This document shows positions 14,921 to 22,990 of a DNA stretch of 34,821 bases, in pieces. The stretch covers positions 1 through 34,821 of the forward strand of contig CALMAQ010000360.1 in assembly GCA_937859745.1 (NCBI GenBank), given 5' to 3'. The stretch is from an uncultured Verrucomicrobiota bacterium. GTDB taxonomy: Bacteria > Verrucomicrobiota > Verrucomicrobiia > Chthoniobacterales > SZAS-18. Numbering within the stretch: the first letter of the stretch is position 1; each line of letters starts with the position of its first letter. The position numbers and the translations under genes were made by a program. The notes under the pieces were generated by a model. The model ran no database searches, was not told where the DNA came from, and was given only the letters and a program-made list of their open reading frames with translations.

Positions 14921-16195
14921 ATGCAGCCGATGTTGATCTATCATCTCGCCGTCTCGGCGTTCCTGCTGGTGATGACGCTGAACATGGCGCTCAACCGGGG
15001 AGTGTTCGTCAGGCCGCGGCGGCGGAAGGCCGACCCGTCGCAGGCGGCCGGTGCGCCCCTCGTTTCCGTGCTGGTGCCCGCGCGCAACGAGGCCAATCGC
15101 ATCACTCCTTGTCTCGCCTCGTTGTTGCGGCAGGATTACCCGAACTACGAGCTTCTGGTGCTAGACGACCATTCGGAGGATGCCACAGCGGATGTCGTGC
15201 TCGGATTGGGCTGCTCACGTGACACGAAGGCGCGGTGCCGACTGTTGGAAGGCGCGCCGCTGCCCGCAGGCTGGACCGGAAAAGCCTGGGCGTGCCACCA
15301 GTTAGCGGAAGCCGCCCAGGGCGACTTCCTGTTGTTCACTGACGCGGATACCGCGCACGAGCCCGACGCGCTGCGCGCCTGCGTCGAACACGCACAAGAG
15401 ACCGGGGCCGCGCTGCTCTCGGCGTGGCCCCGGCAGATCACCGGCACCTGGAGCGAGCACGCCGTCATCCCACTCGTTTACGTGCTGCTGCTGGGAGCGT
15501 TGCCGCACCGCATGTTGCACCGCCTGCAACGCCACCGCCGGTACGCGCGCTGGACCTCGGAGAAGACGGTGGCCTCCATGGGGGCTGCTAACGGGCAGTA
15601 CATGCTCTTCCGGCGCGACGCCTACGACACTATCGGCGGCCACGCGGCCGTGCGGGACCATCTCGTCGAGGACGTGGCGCTCGGCCGGCTCGTCGCCGCC
15701 CGCACGGTCCAGGGCCTGCGCCTGATCAACTGCGACGGCTCGCGTCTCGTGGCGTGCCGCATGTACGAATCCTTTGCGCAGGTCTGGGAAGGATTCACCA
15801 AGAACCTCCGGGCCGCGTTCTCGGACTCGGCGGCGGGGTTCTGGATTTTCGGGCTCGTCGGGACCTGCGGTTTGATCCTGCCGTATTTCTTCGCCTGCGT
15901 GCCAGCTTTGAGCGGACGCTGGTGGTGGCTGCCTATCCTGCAGGTGGCCTGGATTTACCTGATCCGGGTCGCGTTGACCGTGCGTTTCCGAACCTCCTGG
16001 GTCGGAGCCTTGCTGCACCCGGTAGGCGAGGGGCTTTCCCTCCTGATCGGGCTGAATAGTTGGCGGTTGAGCAGCCAGCGCGGCGTGACCTGGAAAGGCC
16101 GCCGCTACCGGATGGCTGAAACCCCGCCGCCCGCATCCACCGAAGCGCCCGGGCTGCCGGTGGTCCTAGCCAAGGAGAGCGAGGAAGTTCCCTGA
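14921..16195 (+). CDS. Family 2 glycosyltransferase, CrtQ/CruC-like
   Basis: Membrane glycosyltransferase of 424 residues. A transmembrane helix at about 5-22 precedes a GT-A domain with VSVLVPARNEA, LLVLDDHSEDAT, GWTGKAWACHQLAEAAQGDF, the metal-binding TDAD (140-143) and HLVEDVALGR (catalytic ED at 250-251). Two to three further transmembrane helices follow between about 305 and 380. This layout and the GWTGKxWAC block are shared with CrtQ (staphyloxanthin) and CruC (chlorobactene glucosyltransferase), which attach a sugar to a carotenoid. It is the last gene of the carotenoid operon, 8 bp after the acyltransferase stop. A TTG at 14909 overlapping that stop (TTGA) is an alternative start. 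Sugar donor and exact acceptor are unknown. Confidence 0.85.
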   Translation: MQPMLIYHLAVSAFLLVMTLNMALNRGVFVRPRRRKADPSQAAGAPLVSVLVPARNEANRITPCLASLLRQDYPNYELLVLDDHSEDATADVVLGLGCSRDTKARCRLLEGAPLPAGWTGKAWACHQLAEAAQGDFLLFTDADTAHEPDALRACVEHAQETGAALLSAWPRQITGTWSEHAVIPLVYVLLLGALPHRMLHRLQRHRRYARWTSEKTVASMGAANGQYMLFRRDAYDTIGGHAAVRDHLVEDVALGRLVAARTVQGLRLINCDGSRLVACRMYESFAQVWEGFTKNLRAAFSDSAAGFWIFGLVGTCGLILPYFFACVPALSGRWWWLPILQVAWIYLIRVALTVRFRTSWVGALLHPVGEGLSLLIGLNSWRLSSQRGVTWKGRRYRMAETPPPASTEAPGLPVVLAKESEEVP

Positions 16196-16204
16196 GACGA
16201 CGCG

Positions 16205-17455
16205 TCATTTTTCCGCCGCAGATTTCTGCCGCAGGGCGTGGTCGTCGAGCTTCAGGATGAGCGTGTCGAGCAGCGCATCCACGCCCTCCTTGAGCTTCTC
16301 CTGCTTGAGCAGGTCGGTGGCGGTGGCGGTGAGAGCATCTTTTCCGTCGCGCATGACCCCGTTTTCCATCAATTTCGCGGTTGGGCCTTCCGCGTTCAAC
16401 AGGGCTGGGTAGGTTTCCTCGCCGAGACGCACGTTCCAGTTTTTATCCGCGAGGAATGCGCAGGCCATCGCGCCGCTGCCCTGATCGGTGATCCCGGCTT
16501 CGGCAGCATACCGCTTGGTCGCGGCTCCCGCGGCGTGCGCCCCGGGCTCTCCCGGCACTTCCGCCATGAGCCGGACGCCGATGCGGTGGCCGGTCGTGCG
16601 CTCGTAGTTGGCCAGTTTGTAGTTGAAGTTCTTCACCCGGAACTCCGGGAGAGTTTTGGTGTCGTCGGTCAGGTAAACCATCCCTGCGGGTGCCGCCGTT
16701 CCACGCGCCGCGAGGACGGCGGACTTGAGCCCGGCGAATCTATCCGTGGTGGCGTGGAGCGCCTCCGCCTCGGGACCGGTGCGGCGGATCGTCACCCGGA
16801 CGATCCGGTCGCCCGGCGCGATCTGCTTGACCACGTCGAGCCCGTGGACGACCTGCCCGAACACACTGTGTAGGTAGTTCAGACGGTTGACCGGGACGAG
16901 CGTGATGAAAAACTGGCTCCCGTTGGTGTCGGGGCCGTCGTTAGCCATGGAAAGCACCCCGGCTTCGTCGTGCCGCAGGCCGGGGTGGAACTCGTCCGGA
17001 AAACTGTAGCCAGGACCGCCGTCGCCGAGCTTGTCGGCGGGGAACGCCGGATCGGCGGAGCACGGGTCGCCGCCCTGAATCACGAACCCCGGCACCACCC
17101 GGTGGAAGGTCTGGCCGTCGTAGAAGGGCTTGCTCTCGGGCCGGTTCTGGAACGGCAGAGTGCCCTCGGCCAGACCCACGAAATTCATCGTCGTCAGCGG
17201 GGCGCGCTTGAAATCCAGTTCGGCCTCGATCAATCCCTTGCTGGTTTCGATCTCGGCGTACACATGGCCAACGGTGTCCGAGGTGTAGAGACTCGTGCGT
17301 TCCGCGTCGGCCAAGGGTTTGGCGGGTCCGGCTGCCGTTGGTTCAGGGATGGTTTGGGCACTGGACCCACCGCCGCCCCACATGGCGCAGGCGGCGATGA
17401 GCGGCAGGAAAAAACGTCGGAGGTTCATGGTCGGGAAAAGTCGGTGGGTGTTCAT
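16205..17455 (-). CDS. Secreted cyclophilin-type peptidyl-prolyl isomerase with C-terminal extension
   Basis: A 416-residue protein with an N-terminal signal peptide (hydrophobic [14 protein letters not shown], likely cleaved near SSAQ) and therefore periplasmic. The cyclophilin domain is clear: [55 protein letters not shown] and [14 protein letters not shown]. It would speed cis-trans prolyl isomerisation during folding of exported proteins. About 190 residues follow the domain (from about residue 230, including [20 protein letters not shown]) and match no domain I recognise. The ATG at 17455 overlaps the lysC stop (ATGA), suggesting coupling; an internal ATG at 17428 gives a tighter signal peptide. 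The stop is only 9 bp from that of the convergent glycosyltransferase gene. Confidence 0.88.
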   Translation of the reverse strand: MNTHRLFPTMNLRRFFLPLIAACAMWGGGGSSAQTIPEPTAAGPAKPLADAERTSLYTSDTVGHVYAEIETSKGLIEAELDFKRAPLTTMNFVGLAEGTLPFQNRPESKPFYDGQTFHRVVPGFVIQGGDPCSADPAFPADKLGDGGPGYSFPDEFHPGLRHDEAGVLSMANDGPDTNGSQFFITLVPVNRLNYLHSVFGQVVHGLDVVKQIAPGDRIVRVTIRRTGPEAEALHATTDRFAGLKSAVLAARGTAAPAGMVYLTDDTKTLPEFRVKNFNYKLANYERTTGHRIGVRLMAEVPGEPGAHAAGAATKRYAAEAGITDQGSGAMACAFLADKNWNVRLGEETYPALLNAEGPTAKLMENGVMRDGKDALTATATDLLKQEKLKEGVDALLDTLILKLDDHALRQKSAAEK

Positions 17456-18741
17456 GGGACGGGCAGGGTGCGGGCATCCACGTAGTGGGCGTGCAACCGC
17501 CGGACTGCTTCCTCCAGCCGGGCGCGGTCCACCAGCCAAGTGATGCGGAAAGACGAGGTCGCCAAGCCGCTGACCGCGATGCCGGCGGCATCCAGTTCGC
17601 GCAGGCCCGAGAGCACGTTGCCGTAGTTCGCGTTGATCCCGGTCCCGATGGCGCTCACCGCCCCGAGATGATCCAGCAGCACGGCGCGCCCGGGACCGAA
17701 CTCCTCTAGGGCCTGCCGGATGGAACCAAGTTCCTCGTGGACGTTTTCGCCGGGCAACACCACAGTCAGCCGTTCGGTGGGTCCGCACGGTTGGCTCGGC
17801 GCACCGGGGAAATTTGTGGTGTGGAGCTGCTTGCCGCAGATGCCACGCGTCTCCAGCCAGGCGAGCAGCGGCAGCACGGCCGCGCCGTTAGACTGGAGGA
17901 CGAGGATGTCGCGCTCACTGACAACGGACGCCACGCTGCCCGGCCAGCGCGGCGCGAACCTCCGCACGACGGTGCCATCGAGCCCGCGGGAGAGGTCCAG
18001 GGGAGAGGGCTGACCGGTGGCGCGGGCGTAGATGGCGATTCCCTTTTCCTTGGCGAACTCGACGGCCTGCGCGTTGAGCACCCGCGCGCCCGACTCCGCC
18101 ATCTCCTGGGTTTCCTCGTAGCTCAGCTCGGCGAGCCGGACCGCGTTGGGCACGACGCGCGGGTCAGCCGAGTAGACGCCGTCCACGTCGCTGCAAATCT
18201 CGCACCACTCCGCACCGAGGGCTGCCGCCATGGCGACGGCCGTAGTGTCGCTCCCGCCGCGGCCCAGGGTGGTGACTTCCTTCTTGTAGGAAACCCCTTG
18301 GTAGCCCGCGACGACCACGATCTTGCCACGCGCGAGTTCGTCCTGGACCCGGAACGGGCGCACCTCGATGATGCGCGCGTCCGAATGGCGGTCGTTGGTG
18401 ATGATCCCGCTCTGGCTGCCGGTAAAGGAAATTGCGTCGCCGCCCCGCTCGCCGATGGCGATGCAGAGCAGGGCCATGGCGATGCGCTCGCCCGCGGAGA
18501 GCAGCATGTCCAGTTCGCGCCGGGGCGGGTTGGCCGAAAGGCGCTTGGCCGTGGCCAGCAGTTCGTCGGTCGTGTCGCCCATGGCGGAGACCACGACGCA
18601 GACCGCGTGACCGGCTCCCTGTGTCTGCATGATCCGCGTGGCGACCGCCCGAATTTTTTCGGGGCTCGCCACGCTGCTGCCGCCGTACTTTTGTACGACG
18701 ATTCCCCGTGGAGGGCTGGCAGGATGGTCTCGGTTGCTCAT
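17452..18741 (-). CDS. lysC: Aspartate kinase
   Basis: Phosphorylates aspartate with ATP, the first step toward lysine, threonine, methionine and diaminopimelate. The kinase domain opens with [15 protein letters not shown] (Lys18) and continues with [53 protein letters not shown] and [19 protein letters not shown]. The C-terminal ACT region includes [18 protein letters not shown] and [20 protein letters not shown], consistent with feedback control by an amino acid. At 429 residues it is near the usual length for the monofunctional enzyme. The ATG at 18741 is followed by a short Pro-rich lead-in. It is cotranscribed with the cyclophilin gene, whose ATG overlaps its stop. Confidence 0.96.
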   Translation of the reverse strand: MSNRDHPASPPRGIVVQKYGGSSVASPEKIRAVATRIMQTQGAGHAVCVVVSAMGDTTDELLATAKRLSANPPRRELDMLLSAGERIAMALLCIAIGERGGDAISFTGSQSGIITNDRHSDARIIEVRPFRVQDELARGKIVVVAGYQGVSYKKEVTTLGRGGSDTTAVAMAAALGAEWCEICSDVDGVYSADPRVVPNAVRLAELSYEETQEMAESGARVLNAQAVEFAKEKGIAIYARATGQPSPLDLSRGLDGTVVRRFAPRWPGSVASVVSERDILVLQSNGAAVLPLLAWLETRGICGKQLHTTNFPGAPSQPCGPTERLTVVLPGENVHEELGSIRQALEEFGPGRAVLLDHLGAVSAIGTGINANYGNVLSGLRELDAAGIAVSGLATSSFRITWLVDRARLEEAVRRLHAHYVDARTLPVP

Positions 18742-18925
18742 GAGAAGGTCGCCGGGGATGCTGGCACCCGCTGCCCATGGGTTTAGAACAGGCGCTGGCA
18801 GAAGTAAAATCCGAACCTCTTTACTGGTGCGAAGCGTCTTGGAGGCTCGTGCCAGAGACGTTGCTTTACATGTCGCGAGTTATCCGGTAGGAAACGCGGG
18901 CGAGTTTTCAACGTTCCCTTCCATT

Positions 18926-20440
18926 ATGCCTGAATCCAGCGATCGTCCCGCTCCCACCACGCCGTCGCCGGAGCCAGGCACCCAACCACTCAGCCCCACG
19001 CCCGGCGCGGAACCTCTGTCGCTGGTGCCGCGCAGCCGGTCTGCTGCATCCCGGGAGGCCGCACCGGCGGCGGCGGAAGGGGGGCCAGCGTCGTTCAGCG
19101 ACTTCATGCATTGGATCAAGATGGTGGCTGCCACCGCCGAGAGCGCGCCCGTCGATGCCCCGAAACCGACGGGCGCGGGCCTGCGCTCCACGCTGCCCAA
19201 GGGGCAACGCAAGTTTCAGCGTTACGACCGCGAGTCCGCCGGACCAGAGCGGCCCACGGCCACCCCATCCCCCGACGCGGCGGACGACGGCGAGCCGTTG
19301 CCGGAAGGTGCCGCACCGACCGTCATCCCTGCTTCCGCGCCCGAGCGGTCCATGCCCTCCTATGCCGGTCGGCCGGTGCCCATCGCGTTGACGGGGGGGC
19401 CCAGCAACCGTCGTGCGAAGCCCGTCCCGGAACGCAGCCCTTACCTCTGGGTGGGGATGCAGGTGGGGGCGATCTTCCTGTTGGGTCTGATGTTCTACAT
19501 GGGACGAATCAGCGTTCCAAAGGCGGTTGCCCCCGTCAAAGACGCTGCTCCCACCGCCCCCCGGGTGGCACCAGAGGGTGCCACCCTCGAGACGTTGAGC
19601 CCGGAGGCCGCGAATTTGATCGACCAGGCAATGGCCGCCGAACAGGACCGGCAGTTCGCGAAGGCCACCGACCTCCTCAAGCAGGTGCAGCGGAATTTTC
19701 CCGGCATCCGTGACCTCGATTACCACCTGGCGTTGCTGGCGCTGGAAGAAAACGACGCCGTGCGGGCGCTGCCGCTGTTGAACCAGTCAATCGCCGAAGG
19801 CGAGCAGCCCGGGGCATCCTACAAGCTGCGTGGCACCGTCCTCAGCCGCCGGGGAGGTGTCAACCGCGGCATGAACGATTTCGAGAATGCCACGCTGGCC
19901 GATCCATTCGGCGCGGAGAACTTCTTCTTCTGGGGAGAAGCGTTGCGCCGGGCGGGCAAAATGCAGGCTGCGCTCGTGAAGCTGCAGCAGGCCATCGACC
20001 GGCTGCGCGTCCCGGAGTTGGAGAACCAGTACCGACTCCAGATTCGATTGACGCAGCTCGAACTGGGCCAGGAACAGGCATTCGCCGCCGAGATGGCGGA
20101 GCAGTTGGCGCAGAATCCGCCCGTCCCTGACTGGCTGCTGACGGCGGCGGCGGTCGAACTGCACCGCAACAATTTTCCCGCCGCGGCCGGGTATCTGGAC
20201 AAAGCGTCCACCTACATGGACAAGGAACTTTTCGAGTTGCGGCTGCGAGACTTCTTCTTCTACGGCTATCGCTTCCAAAAGCCTCTCGAGCGTTTCTTCA
20301 CCTTCGCCAAAACCGCGCCAACACCCACGCCTTCCACCGCCATTGCCGCCACGCCCGCGCCCGGCTTGCCGGAACCTCCTGCGCTGTTGCCGGAATCCCC
20401 CGCGCCATCCCCCGCCGTCTTGCCAGTTGCCACTCCGTAG
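18926..20440 (+). CDS. Membrane-anchored TPR protein with Pro-rich N-terminus (paralogue 1)
   Basis: Protein of 504 residues, function unknown. Residues 1-170 are low complexity, rich in Pro, Ala and Ser, and probably cytoplasmic. One transmembrane helix follows (LWVGMQVGAIFLLGLMFYMG, about 173-192). A TPR-like domain runs from about residue 220 to 450 (EQDRQFAKATDLLKQVQRNF, DLDYHLALLALEENDAVRAL, FFWGEALRRAGKMQAALVKL). The tail is Pro/Ala rich. The domain order and blocks such as WGEALRRAG, followed by a Leu-rich repeat region, match the gene at 23949-25136, so the two are paralogues. The ATG at 18926 was chosen at the start of the Pro-rich region; the frame is open upstream but without protein character. 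The 184 bp before it, divergent from lysC, hold no motif I trust. Confidence 0.75.
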   Translation: MPESSDRPAPTTPSPEPGTQPLSPTPGAEPLSLVPRSRSAASREAAPAAAEGGPASFSDFMHWIKMVAATAESAPVDAPKPTGAGLRSTLPKGQRKFQRYDRESAGPERPTATPSPDAADDGEPLPEGAAPTVIPASAPERSMPSYAGRPVPIALTGGPSNRRAKPVPERSPYLWVGMQVGAIFLLGLMFYMGRISVPKAVAPVKDAAPTAPRVAPEGATLETLSPEAANLIDQAMAAEQDRQFAKATDLLKQVQRNFPGIRDLDYHLALLALEENDAVRALPLLNQSIAEGEQPGASYKLRGTVLSRRGGVNRGMNDFENATLADPFGAENFFFWGEALRRAGKMQAALVKLQQAIDRLRVPELENQYRLQIRLTQLELGQEQAFAAEMAEQLAQNPPVPDWLLTAAAVELHRNNFPAAAGYLDKASTYMDKELFELRLRDFFFYGYRFQKPLERFFTFAKTAPTPTPSTAIAATPAPGLPEPPALLPESPAPSPAVLPVATP

Positions 20441-20457
20441 GCGACGGGTGACCTGTG

Positions 20458-20844
20458 ATGACCATTTCCTCCGGTCGTGCGTTCCGCGTGGCGGCCATTC
20501 TGGGGTTCCTGGGGGTCGCGCTCGGGGCCATGGGCGCGCATCTGCTCAAGGACACTTTCGCCCTGCGCCCCCACGCCGAGGAGTGGTGGCAGAAGGCGGT
20601 GCTTTACCATCTTGTCCACACGCTGGTCATGCTGCTGCTCGCCTGCGTCGAACCGTTCCGCCCGGTGCCCTGGCTGCTTTTCGGGTCGGGCATCCTGCTC
20701 TTCAGCGGCAGCCTCTACCTCCTGGCGCTGACGGGTATCCTGGCGCTGGGTATCGTCACGCCGCTCGGAGGATTGTGCTTCCTCTCGGGCTGGTTCGGGC
20801 TGGCATTCGGCCGCGTTCTGCCTGTCCGGAACCCTTTCCCATGA
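20458..20844 (+). CDS. DUF423 family small membrane protein
   Basis: A 128-residue protein with four predicted transmembrane helices: RVAAILGFLGVALGAMGAHL, VHTLVMLLLACV, WLLFGSGILLFSGSLYLLAL and VTPLGGLCFLSGWFGLAF. The blocks GAMGAHLLK, WWQKAVLYHLVHTL and TPLGGLCFLSGW are the DUF423 (YgdD/YwdK) signature. The biochemical role of this widespread inner-membrane family is not established. A GTG at 20455 is a possible earlier start. It lies 17 bp after the TPR gene, and its stop overlaps the HIT gene start (ATGA). Confidence 0.9.
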   Translation: MTISSGRAFRVAAILGFLGVALGAMGAHLLKDTFALRPHAEEWWQKAVLYHLVHTLVMLLLACVEPFRPVPWLLFGSGILLFSGSLYLLALTGILALGIVTPLGGLCFLSGWFGLAFGRVLPVRNPFP

Positions 20845-21365
20845 GCTTTCCCCACGAGCACCTTTCCGCCCTCTGGGCTCCATGGCGTGTCGATTACTTT
20901 GCGCTGGAGCGTCCGCTGCCTGATTTTTTCCTAGAGGCGGCGCAAACCTCCGACGACCGGGGACACCTCGTCGTTCTACGCCGCAAGAGCGGCTTTCTGA
21001 TCATGAACCGCTACCCATACGTGGCAGGGCACCTCATGGCGGTGCCCTACCGCAAGGTGGCGGACCTCGGGTTGTTGAACGCGGAGGAAAAATTGGAGCT
21101 GCTCACCCTCGCCGAGGACGCGCAGAAACTGCTCCGCGCCGTGGTTCACGCGCAGGGCTTCAACGTCGGGCTCAACCTGGGGAGTTGTGCGGGCGCGGGC
21201 ATGGCGGACCATCTCCACCTGCACATCGTTCCCCGCTGGCCGGGAGACCACAACTTCATGACCGTGCTCGATTCCACGCGCGTCATCTCCGAGGGCCTGA
21301 ATACGCTCTACACCAGGCTGGTCGAGGCGCGGGACACCGTGCTGGGCGGCGCGGCGGCCCCGTAG
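20841..21365 (+). CDS. HIT family nucleotide hydrolase or phosphorylase
   Basis: A 174-residue cytoplasmic protein of the histidine triad superfamily. The triad is seen as HLHLHIVPRW (His124, 126, 128), preceded by NVGLNLGSCAGAGMAD. The N-terminal half carries LSALWAPWRVDY, FLIMNRYPYVAGHLMAVPYR and a helical AEEKLELLTLAEDA segment. Such proteins cleave dinucleoside polyphosphates or nucleoside phosphoramidates; this group resembles the AP4A-phosphorylase-like HIT proteins common next to housekeeping genes. Substrate is an inference. The ATG overlaps the DUF423 stop by 4 bp, so translation is likely coupled. Confidence 0.9.
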   Translation: MSFPHEHLSALWAPWRVDYFALERPLPDFFLEAAQTSDDRGHLVVLRRKSGFLIMNRYPYVAGHLMAVPYRKVADLGLLNAEEKLELLTLAEDAQKLLRAVVHAQGFNVGLNLGSCAGAGMADHLHLHIVPRWPGDHNFMTVLDSTRVISEGLNTLYTRLVEARDTVLGGAAAP

Positions 21366-21393
21366 CGGGTCGAAGGGCGGTTCCCCGCTGGGT

Positions 21394-22035
21394 TCATTCC
21401 AGCGACACGAGACCGGACAGGATCGCGTAGCGCGTCACGGCCACGGCATCGTGGACGTGCAATTTTTCCATGAGCCGCGTGCGGTGCTTGTCGATGGTCT
21501 TGGCGCTGACGCCCAGCAGGCCGGCGATCTCCTTGGTGCTGTTGCCCTCCGCGATGAGCTGCGCCACCTCGCGCTCGCGTCCTGTCAGGTCCTCGGACTC
21601 GTGCTGGCGCAGGGAGCGCCCCGCGAGGTGGGCGACAGAAGGATCGAAGTATTTCCCGCCCTGGGCAACGAGGTTGACCGCTTGCAGCACGGTGCTCCAG
21701 GGCCGGGGCTTGCCCACGAACCCCGAGGCTCCCAGCTCCAGGGCTTCAGTGATGAGAGGCAGCTTCATGGTCGCGGAAAAATACAGGACCTTGACCTGCG
21801 GGAGTTTCGACTTAATGCGCCGGTAGACCTCCACCCCGTTCATCCCGGGCAGCATCAGGTCGAGGAGCACCATGTCCGGGTAGGTGTGCAGGCAAATCTC
21901 CACCGCCTCCTGCCCCGTACTGCATTCCCCGACGATTTCGTAACGGTCCGGTTCGCTTCGCCCCAACTGGAAGCGCACCAGTTCGCGCATCACGCTGTGG
22001 TCATCGACAATCACGATTCGGTTGCGTATTTTCAT
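21394..22035 (-). CDS. NarL/FixJ-type response regulator
   Basis: A two-component transcription factor of 213 residues. The receiver domain shows the acidic pocket (IVIVDDH, Asp11-Asp12), the phosphorylated Asp59 in MVLLDLMLPGMNG, the switch Ser87 in LYFSATMK, and Lys109 in GFVGKPRPW. The C-terminal LuxR-type helix-turn-helix starts at LTGREREVAQLIAEGNSTKE and continues with LGVSAKTIDKHRTRLMEKL. No histidine kinase gene is adjacent, so its partner lies elsewhere. Its own promoter is probably in the 291 bp gap before 22327. Confidence 0.93.
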   Translation of the reverse strand: MKIRNRIVIVDDHSVMRELVRFQLGRSEPDRYEIVGECSTGQEAVEICLHTYPDMVLLDLMLPGMNGVEVYRRIKSKLPQVKVLYFSATMKLPLITEALELGASGFVGKPRPWSTVLQAVNLVAQGGKYFDPSVAHLAGRSLRQHESEDLTGREREVAQLIAEGNSTKEIAGLLGVSAKTIDKHRTRLMEKLHVHDAVAVTRYAILSGLVSLE

Positions 22036-22088
22036 GAGACGGTAACGTTCTTCGGCGCACTGTATAGAACAGGGTCCGTGCCGGATTC

Positions 22089-22107
22089 ACCCCATTCTTC
22101 TTGGGGT
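22089..22107. terminator. Short hairpin, possible terminator or operator
   Basis: ACCCCA-TTCTTCT-TGGGGT forms a perfect 6 bp stem with a 7-base loop in the gap upstream of the response regulator gene. There is no clear T-run after it, so terminator function is doubtful; a dyad operator is the alternative. Confidence 0.25.
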
Positions 22108-22114
22108 CGATGCC

Positions 22115-22276
22115 TTACCTCAAGCTGGGGTGGTTTCCCCGGTGGTATAGGCGAGGCAGATCAGCGGGCTTCGGGGTTCGCGCGGCGGCCTGGAGCCTTT
22201 GTTGCTGGATTTCCGCGCGGGCTTTGGCAACAATCAACCGCGTGGGTCCGGCGACGGCGAACGGCGCTCGTGCCAT
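22115..22276 (-). CDS. Possible small basic protein, unidentified
   Basis: A 53-codon frame (start MARAPFAVAGPTRLIVAKAR, end YHRGNHPSLR) fills most of the 22036-22326 gap. It reads toward the response regulator gene. It contains a plausible helix (LIVAKARAEIQQQRLQAAAR) and a basic, Pro-rich tail. There is no good ribosome-binding site and I recognise no family. It could be a real small gene, a decayed gene end, or chance in GC-rich DNA. Confidence 0.25.
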   Translation of the reverse strand: MARAPFAVAGPTRLIVAKARAEIQQQRLQAAARTPKPADLPRLYHRGNHPSLR

Positions 22277-22326
22277 CCGGCCACGCACAGTTTGTCTCGG
22301 GGAGCAAAAAGAGGGATTGATACGGC

Positions 22327-22977
22327 ATGTCTAAGGTCGCTACATGGATCAGGGAAGTGGACGAACCGTTCTTTTCACGCTGGTTTCTCGACGAGCCGGA
22401 CCTGACGGTCACAAATGCCCGGCACCTCCCGGCTTGCGGGGAAGGGGCGGCATTGCCCGAAGCTACGACGGGTCTCCTGCTGTCCGGCGGCCCGGACATC
22501 GCCGCCGAGTTCCTGCGTCAGCTGGTGCCCGACCCCACGGTGATCGAGGAGGCGCAGCCGGAACGTGACCGTTGGGAGTTCGCCGCCACCGCCGAGGCGC
22601 TGGAGCGCGGCCTGCCGATCTTCGCCATCTGCAAGGGCGTGCAGGTGCTCAACGTCGCGCTGGGCGGCACGCTGCACCTGGACATCCCCGGCCACAACGA
22701 CCCCGCGCTTCGGCTCAACAACCTGCAACGCGTCGAGTACGCCGTCGAGACACCCGCCAACACTCGCTTTGAACGGGTCAACAGCTCGCACCATCAGGCG
22801 CTGGACCGCCTCGGAGACGGCCTGACGGTGGAGGCATGGACGCCGGGCGACGGCATCATCGAACAGGTGCGCCGCCGCCATTATCCCTACTGCCTCGGCG
22901 TGCAATACCATCCGGAACGGCACGCGCAGTACGCGCCGCTCTTCCGCGAGTTCTTCGACCTCGTGGCTCACCGTTGA
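22327..22977 (+). CDS. Peptidase C26 / class I glutamine amidotransferase-like hydrolase
   Basis: A 216-residue cytoplasmic protein of the gamma-glutamyl-GABA hydrolase (PuuD-like) family, which cleaves gamma-glutamyl bonds. The nucleophile is Cys102 in IFAICKGVQVLNVALGGTLH, with the oxyanion block GLLLSGGPDI upstream. The catalytic His195 and Glu197 are in CLGVQYHPE, and NSSHHQAL is the usual family block before it. A GAGGGA ribosome-binding site stands at a good distance before the ATG. The transglutaminase-like gene starts 13 bp downstream, so the two are probably an operon. Substrate is unknown. Confidence 0.88.
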   Translation: MSKVATWIREVDEPFFSRWFLDEPDLTVTNARHLPACGEGAALPEATTGLLLSGGPDIAAEFLRQLVPDPTVIEEAQPERDRWEFAATAEALERGLPIFAICKGVQVLNVALGGTLHLDIPGHNDPALRLNNLQRVEYAVETPANTRFERVNSSHHQALDRLGDGLTVEAWTPGDGIIEQVRRRHYPYCLGVQYHPERHAQYAPLFREFFDLVAHR

Positions 22978-22990
22978 CGAACGTCCCACC

